Shown here: positions 1 to 8,991 of the stretch, piece after piece
Layout of the letters: every line of letters starts with the position of its first letter
Position numbering within the stretch: the first letter of the stretch is position 1
Assembly (NCBI GenBank): GCA_937863945.1
Contig: CALMIB010000347.1
Location: 1-13,379, forward strand
Source: an uncultured Longilinea sp.
Lineage (GTDB): Bacteria > Chloroflexota > Anaerolineae > Anaerolineales > Anaerolineaceae
DNA: 13,379 nt
Reading direction: 5' to 3'
Notes under the pieces: generated by a model
Seen by the model: only the letters and a program-made list of their open reading frames with translations
Database searches by the model: none
What the model was told of the DNA's origin: nothing
Position numbers and translations under genes: made by a program

Positions 1-3000
1 TCCGTCCGCGTCGGTAGCCGACAGCATGCCGGTGAGCGCGGTGTCTTCGGCGGTGGTCAGGGTTTGATCTGCCGCCACCGGGGCGGTATTCGGTGAAATG
101 GTCATCGTCACGGGGATGTTGATGTTGCCGTACGGAGCGTTTTTGACGCGCAGGATGGCGGTGTAGGTGCCACTGGCCAGGCCGGTCGAGTTGAAGGTGA
201 CCGTGATGGGCAGTTCACCGTCGCCGGGGACCGTGCCCGTGGTCGGAACTTCGCTCAACCACGGCACATCCAGGCCCTCTGTGCCGTCCAGCAGGATGTC
301 ATCCAGGCCAATCTCCGCGCCGTCATCGCCAAGGTACTGGAAGCCGATGCGCACCGGACCGCCCGGCAGCAGCGGGGTCAGGTTGAAGGTGCTCTGCGCC
401 CAGGCCCAGGTAGCCGTCCAGGCATCGTCGCCCTGGCCCACCAGGATGTCGTCGCCGCCGCCCACCTCGTCCACCACGATCCACACGTTCAGATCGCAGT
501 TGTCGTAGGTGTCACGGCACCAGTACAGGTTGCCGAACGACCAGAAGGAAAGCGTGCCTTCGGAGAGGAACATCTCAGGCGTCAGCAGCCATTCATCCTG
601 ATTGTAGTCGTACTCGACATGGGTGTAGTATGAACCGGTGTGCGGCGAGTAATTCGCCTGCAACCAGGTAATCGGGTTATTAATCACCTGCGTCCAGTCG
701 GTGGGCGGGAAGTCGCCCTCAAAGCCTTCGGTCACCAGCACTTCATCGGGCAGGATGAGGCTGCCCGTGCCGACTGCCGGGATTTCAACCAGCTCAAAGT
801 TGCCAGCCGCCGCGCCGAGGTTCTCGAGCGTCAGGGTGACATCTTCCGTGCTGTCCGCCGGCAGCGTAACCGTCAACTGGGTGGCGTCGCTGACGATGCA
901 GGGCAGGTCGCTGCGCAGTTCAAAATCCTGCGTCACAGGGGTGCCTGCAACCAACGAGAAGCTGGCCGATGCGGTTACGTAACCGTCCGAGCTAATTCGC
1001 ACGGTGTACGGCCCACCCGGGGCTGCCGCCCAGTTGTAGTGCCCGGTTGCGTCAGTGGTGGTGGTATAGAGGACGGTTGCGCCATCCAGGACTTCCACCA
1101 GCGCGCCTTCCAGCGGTGCCGGGTTCACGTCGCAGCGTTCCAGCGCGGTGACCGTGCCGGCCAGCTCGCCGAATTCCGGTGGCAGGGTGACGGTCAGCGT
1201 GACCGGGATCGGGGACAACGCGTAGGGCGTGTTGTGCGAAACCATCAGTTGGGCTTCGTAGGTGCCGGGCATCAGGCCGGCGGAGTCAAAGTCGAGCGTC
1301 ACCACCTGGTTCGCGGCCGGGATGATGGTGCCCGAAACAGGTGTTTCGGTCAGCCAGGGAACATCCATCCAATCGCACACGCCGGTTTCATCCGAGGTGA
1401 ACTCGATCAGGGTCCCGGTGGTCTGGTTAGCCGCCCACAGGTCGCCGTCGCAGTCGATTTCCAGGCCGGCTTCGCCGCCGTCAAGGGCAGCTACAGCGAA
1501 GGAGCCAATCTCAGCGTAGTTGGCATTGACGTCCAACACGTGGATGGAAACGTCGCCGCCACTCTCGCTGACGAACAGGTGGCCGGTGGAGGGGTTATAC
1601 GCCAGGCCGGCGATGCCCAGGTTCACGTCCACCGCTTCCAGGATGGTGCCGTCGGGAGCGAAGCGGTTGATGATGCTGTCGTTCCACGAACCGGAGAAGT
1701 AGGTGTTGGTGATTGGGTCGTAGGCCAGGCCGCGCTCGGAGGTGCCAAAGGCCGGGCAAATGGTGTTGCCGGTGGCCGCGCGCGTGACCGGGTCGAGTTC
1801 GTAGATGCAGTTGTCGCCGCCAACGTTGACCTGCCACAACGTGCCGGTGGTCGGGTTGTAGGTCATGTCGGCCGCAAAGGTGCCAACCCACGGCGAGGTG
1901 TCGATCGTGTCGCCGGTGTTGGTGCCGTCCGTCAGGAAGCGGTAATTCAGGTCGTCGCCGCCGCCTGCCGCGATATTGCCAACCCACAGGTCTTCGGCGA
2001 TGGTGTTAAAGCCCACGCCCCACGGCATTGTCAGGCCGGTCGGGTAGCTGTTCAACACGGTGCCCGCGTTGGGCCAGTCGATCAGCGCTTGCTTCGGCTC
2101 GAGCATGTAGTTGGGGATCGGGATGGTGTAGTCGTTAAACCGTTTTGGACCCACATGCCGGCGGTTGTAAGCCAGATCGTCGCTTTGCGGGACGTTCGTG
2201 ACCGGCGCGTTGATCTCGGTCAGGTCGAAGCTGGCATCCGCGCTGCCGGTGTTGGTCAGAGTCACCGTCTGCGAGGCTGTGGCGCCCATGACCAGGGTTT
2301 GCGTCACCTCGGTCGGGTTGACGCCCAACTCGCCCGCCAGCAGGTAGAAGTTCTGCAGCATCGAAGCGTTCGACGGGATCGTCAGCGCAGCGTTCAGGGT
2401 CGCGTACGGCGCTTTGGAAACAACCACCGGCACGGGATCGCCCTGCGGGGCAAAGGTGGTGTAGAAGCCGTCGCCCAGAGCGGGATCCAGCGGGGTGGCC
2501 GCCGAAACTGCCTGCGAGCTGCCGGTATCCACCAGCGCGCCCAGCACCGGTTCGTCGGTGTTATCGTCGAAGACGTAACCCGAGAGGCGCGAGCCGGGAA
2601 CGGCCGCGCAGCCCGAGCCCAGGGTGATGGTGTCGAGGTGGATATCGTTGCCGTAGGCGCTGGTGGCCAGGAAGCCCAGCCGCAGGTTGGTCTCCGCAGC
2701 GTAAGCGCTCAGGTCCACGGTGTGCATCAACCACTCGTTGGCGGCGCCCACGCGGTCAAAGGCCGGACCGACGTTGGTCCAGGTGGCACCGTTGTCCAAC
2801 GAGACCTGCACCTGGAGCGTGTCATGCGAGCTGGTATAGCCCGTGTCGTGGAACATCCAGAAGTTCAGGCCGTAGCCGGGCAGCGTCGTCATGTTCATCG
2901 AAGCGGTCTGATACAGGCGCGCTGCGTTTCCGGTGGAAACTGTCCATGAGTTGAAGAAGGCCAGTTGCGCGCCGCTCTGGGCCGGGGAACCCGAGGGATA

Positions 3001-5349
3001 GCGCGTGCCCACGCGGGTGGCCCAGGCGGTGGAGGTGTTGGTGCCGCCAGTTTGCACCATGGCCCAGCCTGCCGGAAGAGCCGGCACAGTCAGGTTGTCA
3101 AAGTTCTCTTGAACGCCCGTCACAGCATAGCCGGGTGCGGTGCAGGCGACCGCGTCGATCAGCAGGCCAAAATCAACCACCTGATCGCTGGCCGGGATGG
3201 TCAGCGTCACCGAGTCGGGCAGGTAGCCCGGCAGCAGCGCCGTGGCCGTCAGGGTGAACTCCATGCCTTCGGGCAGGTCCACGCTGTAGGTGCCGTCAAC
3301 CGCATCCGTGTAAAGCGGGCTGTCAGGATAGCCGGCAATGTCGATGCGCGCGTAGAGCGGATAGCTGTGCCCGCCGGGGGTGGCGTCGGTGACGGTGCCG
3401 GAGATGGTGCGCAGTTGCGCCGGATCCAGCGCCGCGTTCAGCGTGGTGGTGGCGTCCACGGTCACATCGACATCCGCTACGCTTTCCGGCAGGTAGGCGT
3501 AGGCCGAGAAGTCGACGTCATACGTGCCCGCCGGGATCTGGATGGAGTAGGCGCCGTCCGCGCCGGTCACCGCGCCGTACAGGCCCGCGGTCACGTGCGC
3601 GCCTTCGATTGGCAGGCTGGTGGCCGAATCGGTCACCGTGCCGCTCAAGACGCCGGTCGGCTGGTCGGTGCAGGTGGGGAAGCGGAACGACACGATGCGC
3701 GTGCGCCAGTCCCAACTGCCGCTGCTGTATTCGGTGGTGTACCAGAAGGTGCAGCCGTCCTGCGGGTCGATGCTCATGGTGGAGTAATCGCCCCAGCGGT
3801 TGACGCCGCTCTGGGAAGCCGTGCCGCTGAAGACGATGGCTTCAGCCTGCGGCAGGGTGTTCACCGGGTCGCTTACCAGGCGGCCCACCAGGCCCACTGA
3901 AGGATAAACCGTGCTGCTCGAAACCGAGTAGCCCAGCGCCAGGTTGCCCATGCGGTCGATGCCGATGGAGCCCATCCAGCGGTGGTTGGTGTCGCTGGCG
4001 GGGTTGGCCCCGGCAAAGGTGCCCTGCTGGTCGAGCGTGAAGGTCGTGCTGGCCGCGGGAGCGCTGAGCTGATACCAGCGCACGCCGGCGCGCGCACTGC
4101 CGGCATCCACGGTGTGGTTGACAGCCATCATCTGCGTGCCGTCATCCATCACGCGGTACGCCAGGCGGTACATCAGGCGGTCGCCGATGGCATCCAGTTT
4201 CTGCGTGCCGGGCTGCGGGACGCAGTCGCGCGTGCTGAGGCACAGCGGGGTGTAATCCGCCACCGTTAGAATCTGATTGGGCTGGCCATCCAGGCCAAAG
4301 GTGGAGTTGGCCGGGGTGGCCCAGTCCACGTGGAACTGCCAGATGCGCATGCTGTCCTGCGGATCGCCCAGGAAGGTGGTGTCGTCCACTTCGGCAAAGA
4401 AGTTGGGCGTGCCGGCCGCGGGCGGGGTACCTTCAAAATCAGATGGCAGCATGCCGCCAAAATTGGGGTTGACGCTGTACAGATCGAAGACGAGCTGGCG
4501 GGCGGCCGGGTTGCCGGCCAGCAGCGCGTCGCGTTCATATACGGCCGCGCCGGCCCCGCCCCAGGATGAACCATTGTTGAACTGGTTGACAGTCATATAA
4601 TAGCCGTCCGGCCAGACCCCGTACTTGGGGTAGTCGTTCATCTTGGTGTTGGAATACAGGAAGGCATAACGGTACCAGGCGCCGGTCGGGTCGCCGGATT
4701 GCGAAACCGCGATGCAGTTGTAATAGGGGCCGCTGACCGAGAACTGGCTGATGAACCAGCGGTGCGCCAGTTCGTCATACAGCACGATCGGGTCACCGTC
4801 GTTATTGGTTTCACACGCGCCGCCAAAACCGTTCCAGATGGCATTGCCGGCAATCGGGCCGAGCACGCTCACCGGGGCTGCCGGGTCGTCCACATCCCAC
4901 ACCTGGATGTGCAGGTTGACCCATTGGAAGTAATACTTGGTGCCGGTGGCGGGGTCGAAGCCCATGTCGCCTTCGGTATCGGGCGGCGCGACGCCGGCGA
5001 TGTTATTGATGCCGTCGAAGTTGGCCTGCATGGCCGGCATCTGGCCGGTCACCGGCGCGTTTTGCAGCGCGCCGTCCGCCCAGACAGACGTTTTACCCGT
5101 CAATGACTTGGGCAGTTGCAGCATCGGCTGCTCACCGCCCTCCACCGGTTCGGCGGTGTAGTCCTGCGCCACGTCCCGCAGCGCCAGCGACACATCCGCC
5201 CGTTCGGCGTACGTCACAGTGGGTTTGAGCGTGCTGCTCTCCTGCACGGGGGCCTTCGCCTGAACCCCCATGGGGGCGGCCAGGCTGAACGCCAGGCCAA
5301 ACAGCACCATCACCGAGAACAGGAATTGCCATTTCTTTGCAGTAAACAT
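1..5349 (-). CDS. Very large secreted modular surface protein (partial, C-terminus off window)
   Basis: An uninterrupted frame of 1783 codons runs off the left edge without a stop. The start is the only Met in frame before an upstream stop and has an AAGGAGAA site. Residues 1-31 form a Sec signal peptide (KK, hydrophobic core, cleavage after VQA). Residues about 45-560 are a secreted module with the motif PPDTEGDMGFD near 122. Two carboxypeptidase-regulatory-like/CNA-B-like domains follow (566-735, each opening with SGTVTD), then a choice-of-anchor J/MAM-like domain (746-907, ENFDNL...LPAGW), another regulatory-like domain (916-1003), a choice-of-anchor D-like segment (1005-1045), an NHL/YVTN-like propeller (about 1095-1328), a fourth regulatory-like domain (about 1394-1465), a second choice-of-anchor J domain (1541-1686) and the start of a tandem-95/cadherin-like repeat (TTAEDTALTG) at the edge. 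Role inferred: extracellular binding or adhesion. No catalytic motif was recognised, but an enzyme or anchor domain could lie beyond the edge. Confidence 0.9.
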   Translation of the reverse strand, partial: MFTAKKWQFLFSVMVLFGLAFSLAAPMGVQAKAPVQESSTLKPTVTYAERADVSLALRDVAQDYTAEPVEGGEQPMLQLPKSLTGKTSVWADGALQNAPVTGQMPAMQANFDGINNIAGVAPPDTEGDMGFDPATGTKYYFQWVNLHIQVWDVDDPAAPVSVLGPIAGNAIWNGFGGACETNNDGDPIVLYDELAHRWFISQFSVSGPYYNCIAVSQSGDPTGAWYRYAFLYSNTKMNDYPKYGVWPDGYYMTVNQFNNGSSWGGAGAAVYERDALLAGNPAARQLVFDLYSVNPNFGGMLPSDFEGTPPAAGTPNFFAEVDDTTFLGDPQDSMRIWQFHVDWATPANSTFGLDGQPNQILTVADYTPLCLSTRDCVPQPGTQKLDAIGDRLMYRLAYRVMDDGTQMMAVNHTVDAGSARAGVRWYQLSAPAASTTFTLDQQGTFAGANPASDTNHRWMGSIGIDRMGNLALGYSVSSSTVYPSVGLVGRLVSDPVNTLPQAEAIVFSGTASQSGVNRWGDYSTMSIDPQDGCTFWYTTEYSSGSWDWRTRIVSFRFPTCTDQPTGVLSGTVTDSATSLPIEGAHVTAGLYGAVTGADGAYSIQIPAGTYDVDFSAYAYLPESVADVDVTVDATTTLNAALDPAQLRTISGTVTDATPGGHSYPLYARIDIAGYPDSPLYTDAVDGTYSVDLPEGMEFTLTATALLPGYLPDSVTLTIPASDQVVDFGLLIDAVACTAPGYAVTGVQENFDNLTVPALPAGWAMVQTGGTNTSTAWATRVGTRYPSGSPAQSGAQLAFFNSWTVSTGNAARLYQTASMNMTTLPGYGLNFWMFHDTGYTSSHDTLQVQVSLDNGATWTNVGPAFDRVGAANEWLMHTVDLSAYAAETNLRLGFLATSAYGNDIHLDTITLGSGCAAVPGSRLSGYVFDDNTDEPVLGALVDTGSSQAVSAATPLDPALGDGFYTTFAPQGDPVPVVVSKAPYATLNAALTIPSNASMLQNFYLLAGELGVNPTEVTQTLVMGATASQTVTLTNTGSADASFDLTEINAPVTNVPQSDDLAYNRRHVGPKRFNDYTIPIPNYMLEPKQALIDWPNAGTVLNSYPTGLTMPWGVGFNTIAEDLWVGNIAAGGGDDLNYRFLTDGTNTGDTIDTSPWVGTFAADMTYNPTTGTLWQVNVGGDNCIYELDPVTRAATGNTICPAFGTSERGLAYDPITNTYFSGSWNDSIINRFAPDGTILEAVDVNLGIAGLAYNPSTGHLFVSESGGDVSIHVLDVNANYAEIGSFAVAALDGGEAGLEIDCDGDLWAANQTTGTLIEFTSDETGVCDWMDVPWLTETPVSGTIIPAANQVVTLDFDSAGLMPGTYEAQLMVSHNTPYALSPIPVTLTVTLPPEFGELAGTVTALERCDVNPAPLEGALVEVLDGATVLYTTTTDATGHYNWAAAPGGPYTVRISSDGYVTASASFSLVAGTPVTQDFELRSDLPCIVSDATQLTVTLPADSTEDVTLTLENLGAAAGNFELVEIPAVGTGSLILPDEVLVTEGFEGDFPPTDWTQVINNPITWLQANYSPHTGSYYTHVEYDYNQDEWLLTPEMFLSEGTLSFWSFGNLYWCRDTYDNCDLNVWIVVDEVGGGDDILVGQGDDAWTATWAWAQSTFNLTPLLPGGPVRIGFQYLGDDGAEIGLDDILLDGTEGLDVPWLSEVPTTGTVPGDGELPITVTFNSTGLASGTYTAILRVKNAPYGNINIPVTMTISPNTAPVAADQTLTTAEDTALTGMLSATDADG

Positions 5350-5710
5350 CGTTTGTTCTCCTTGATTGGGTTGGGTGGATCAATTTCTTACAGATACAGA
5401 GGGAAAAATGCCAGTCAATCAAAACCAATAAAGAACACCCAGGCAAAAACGCCGGATGGTTTTTTCGTCCAGGTTTGGGAACCGTCAGGGTGGATTTCTG
5501 GAGATATACAAATAAACCCCACAATGCGCTTTAGCGGAGACCAGAATGTATTACGATATAACTGCCCTGAAAATCAGGCAGATGGTTTTTGTATTGCTAT
5601 GACCATGGGCGGAATAATATAGAGCCGTCAATAATCTATTATTCTTCCACTAAATTTTATTATAGCCAGATTAAGTCAATAAAAATAGTTGTTTTACCTT
5701 AAAAAATTGA
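5350..5710. other. AT-richer intergenic gap, no convincing gene
   Basis: This 361-bp gap separates the ABC-F gene from the giant secreted protein; both are on the minus strand. It is clearly richer in A+T than its neighbours, especially 5590-5710. A perfect TATAAT lies on the minus strand at 5664-5659, but I see no good -35 at 16-18 bp, so it is only a candidate promoter for the giant gene. A short hairpin at 5563-5580 (TGCCCTGA, loop AAA, TCAGGCA, one bulged C) has no clear role. There is no clear terminator after the ABC-F stop. Short frames crossing the gap show no recognisable protein. Confidence 0.5.
5356..5363 (-). promoter_or_regulatory. Ribosome binding site of the giant secreted protein
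   Basis: On the minus strand the sequence reads AAGGAGAAC, six to seven bases before the ATG at 5349. It is a strong Shine-Dalgarno match and fixes the start together with the signal peptide that follows. Confidence 0.75.
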
Positions 5711-7609
<1,899 letters not shown>

Positions 7610-7625
7610 GGCTTCTCGCGGGAGG

Positions 7626-7634
7626 ATTGTACCA
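7626..7634 (-). promoter_or_regulatory. Candidate extended -10 promoter for the ABC-F gene
   Basis: On the minus strand TGGTACAAT matches an extended -10 (TGnTATAAT) with one mismatch. It ends 16 bases before the ABC-F ATG, which implies a leader of only about ten bases. No good -35 is seen, as is usual for extended -10 promoters. A similar TGCTACAAT serves the divergent holB gene, which supports both calls. Confidence 0.45.
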
Positions 7635-7649
7635 TGAGGAGAAAGAGAC

Positions 7650-7677
7650 GGTATGAGGTATGGGCTATGCGGTATCC
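7650..7677. repeat. 7-bp-period degenerate array, four units
   Basis: Four consecutive heptamers read GGTATGA, GGTATGG, GCTATGC and GGTATCC. The TAT core is in every unit and the others vary. The array lies in the divergent ABC-F/holB promoter region. Confidence 0.6.
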
Positions 7678-7708
7678 GGGAAGAGGTTGTCCCAAGAAGC
7701 TGTGCCGA

Positions 7709-7738
7709 ATCAACGAATACCACATCAACGAATACCAG
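7709..7738. repeat. 15-bp tandem repeat, two copies
   Basis: The unit ATCAACGAATACCAC occurs at 7709-7723 and again directly at 7724-7738, with only the last base differing (C versus G). It lies about 35 bp upstream of the holB -10 element. It could be slippage-derived or a tandem binding site; no factor is recognised. Confidence 0.75.
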
Positions 7739-7771
7739 ATTACTCTTCGCCCTTCACGCTTCACCCTCTTA

Positions 7772-7780
7772 TGCTACAAT
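7772..7780 (+). promoter_or_regulatory. Candidate extended -10 promoter for holB (leaderless)
   Basis: TGCTACAAT matches an extended -10. The ATG at 7788 begins only seven bases after its last base, so transcription would start at or next to the A of the start codon. No Shine-Dalgarno sequence precedes the ATG, which fits a leaderless mRNA. Confidence 0.5.
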
Positions 7781-7787
7781 CACCCGC

Positions 7788-8810
7788 ATGGAATGGAACG
7801 TCATCGGCCACGAGTGGGCCGCGCGCCTGCTGCAGCAGCACATCGCCAACGGTGAAGCCCGGCATGCCTACCTGTTCACCGGCCCGTCCGGCATCGGGCG
7901 GCGCACGCTGGCGCTGCGCTTTGCCCAGGCGCTCAACTGCGCCAACCCGCCCGCGCCGGGGCTGCCGTGCGGCGCCTGCCGCGCCTGTCAGCAGATCGAG
8001 CGCCAGCAGCACACCGACCTGGCCGTGGTGCAGGCCGAGCGCGTTGGCGGGGATTTGAAGATCGACGCGGTGCGCGAATTACAGCGCAGCCTGTCGCTGG
8101 CGCCGTACGAATCGCGCTACCGCATCGCGCTGCTGCCGCGCTTTCACGAGGCCAATGCCAACGCCCAGAACGCGCTGCTGAAAACGCTGGAAGAAGCCCC
8201 CGGGCACGTGATTCTGCTGCTGACGGCCGACTCGGCTGAAGATTTGCTGCCCACCATCACCTCGCGCTGCGAAGTGATGCGCCTGCGCCCGCAGCCGCTG
8301 GCCACCGTGGCGGGCGCGCTGCAGGCTCAATGGGGCGCGCCGCCCGAGGAAGCCCGCATGCTGGCGCATTTCTCGGCCGGCTGCCTGGGCACGGCGGTGC
8401 GCCTGCACCAGCAGCCCGAACTGCTGGAGAAACGCCGCGCCTGGCTGGACGACCTGTGGGAGCTGCTGGGAGAGGACTACCTGGCCCGCTTTGCCTGGGC
8501 CGAAAAGCACACCGTGTTTAAGGGCAAGGCGCGCACCGATCGCGAGGCCATGCGCGAGAACCTGCACGACGCCTACCGCACCTGGCTGTCGTTCTGGCGC
8601 GACGTGATGCTGCGCTCCGCCGGCGCGCAGGCCGCGCTGGTCAACATCGACATTGAAGAACGCGTGCAGGCCGCCGCCGTGCAAACCGGCCTGGAAACCG
8701 CCCGCCGTCAGGCTGTCGCGCTGGAAAAAGGCCTGGCGCGCCTGAACAGCGCCAACCTGCAACTGCTCACCGAAACGCTGCTGATGGATTGGCCGAGGAT
8801 TAGCTCTTAG
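7788..8810 (+). CDS. holB: DNA polymerase III delta' subunit (clamp-loader AAA+ protein)
   Basis: A 340-residue AAA+ protein of the DnaX/HolB group. It opens with the typical IGHEWAARLLQQHI and HAYLFTGPSGIG. The Walker A-like motif is GPSGIGRRT (32-40), with Arg where ATP-binding loaders have Lys; delta' subunits are often ATPase-defective. A zinc-binding set Cys51, Cys61, Cys64, Cys67 follows. The Walker B position is degenerate (LLPRFHEAN). NALLKTLEEAP (128-138) and the SRC motif Ser159-Arg160-Cys161, the trans-acting arginine-finger motif of clamp loaders, are intact. The gamma/tau subunit (DnaX) is the main alternative, but degenerate Walker motifs and the absence of a tau tail favour delta'. 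The frame is open 45 codons upstream, but that stretch is low-complexity repeat and promoter; ATG 7788 gives the family N-terminus. Expected role: cytoplasmic, clamp loading at the replication fork. Confidence 0.93.
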   Translation: MEWNVIGHEWAARLLQQHIANGEARHAYLFTGPSGIGRRTLALRFAQALNCANPPAPGLPCGACRACQQIERQQHTDLAVVQAERVGGDLKIDAVRELQRSLSLAPYESRYRIALLPRFHEANANAQNALLKTLEEAPGHVILLLTADSAEDLLPTITSRCEVMRLRPQPLATVAGALQAQWGAPPEEARMLAHFSAGCLGTAVRLHQQPELLEKRRAWLDDLWELLGEDYLARFAWAEKHTVFKGKARTDREAMRENLHDAYRTWLSFWRDVMLRSAGAQAALVNIDIEERVQAAAVQTGLETARRQAVALEKGLARLNSANLQLLTETLLMDWPRISS

Positions 8811-8834
8811 CTTTTAGCTGTTGGCTTTCGGTTG
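8800..8834. repeat. 7-bp-period array overlapping the holB stop
   Basis: Heptamers read TTAGCTC, TTAGCTT, TTAGCTG and then the decayed TTGGCTT and TCGGTTG. The first two units contain the last two codons and the TAG stop (8808-8810) of holB, so the repeat has spread into or grown from the end of the gene. Confidence 0.65.
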
Positions 8835-8863
8835 TTAACCATGACAAGAATTCGCAAATCGGC

Positions 8864-8886
8864 CGCCGGTTGCTCGTAGTAGCGAC
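8864..8886. repeat. 23-bp direct repeat, copy 1
   Basis: This copy is identical over 23 bases to 8927-8949, at a 63-bp offset. It begins CGCCGGTTGCTCG and ends TAGTAGCGAC. Its last six bases are the left stem of the hairpin at 8881-8896. Confidence 0.85.
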
Positions 8887-8902
8887 GTTAGTCGCTTCTT
8901 TT
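8881..8902 (+). terminator. Candidate Rho-independent terminator of holB
   Basis: AGCGAC, loop GTTA and GTCGCT form a perfect 6-bp stem, followed at once by TCTTTT. The site is 71 bases after the holB stop and in the right orientation. The stem is short and the U-tract is interrupted by one C, so termination may be weak. Confidence 0.45.
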
Positions 8903-8926
8903 CCCGTGCCATGTCAACACGCGCGT

Positions 8927-8949
8927 CGCCGGTTGCTCGTAGTAGCGAC
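8927..8949. repeat. 23-bp direct repeat, copy 2, with hairpin
   Basis: This is an exact second copy of 8864-8886. Its GCGAC end (8945-8949) pairs with GTCGC (8954-8958) across the loop ATCC, so both copies continue into a hairpin with the same stem but a different loop. No T-run follows on either strand. Confidence 0.85.
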
Positions 8950-8991
8950 ATCCGTCGCCACCACGGGTGTTCGTCCTCCTATCGCTAACCG

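Noticed and set aside
640..3900. Long plus-strand open frames at 640-2949 and 2965-3900
   Set aside because: They are antisense to the giant secreted protein. Their translations are rich in Arg, Gly, Val and Gln with no domain, as expected opposite a GC-rich gene. The minus frame has a signal peptide and recognisable modules throughout.
5132..5524. Minus-strand frame of 130 codons crossing the start of the giant gene
   Set aside because: It overlaps the signal peptide region in another frame and shows no family features or clear ribosome binding site.
5563..5580. Terminator between the ABC-F gene and the giant protein
   Set aside because: The hairpin has a bulge and a T-run only loosely placed on the plus strand, while both flanking genes are on the minus strand.
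7653..7787. 45-codon N-terminal extension of HolB
   Set aside because: The extension translates the heptamer array, the 15-bp repeat and the promoter, and the family N-terminus begins at 7788.
8079..8762. Minus-strand open frame inside holB
   Set aside because: It is antisense to a clear HolB gene, has compositional noise only and no start context.
8864..8949. Possible CRISPR from the 23-bp repeats
   Set aside because: There are only two copies, separated by one 40-bp gap that has its own hairpin half, and there are no cas genes nearby.
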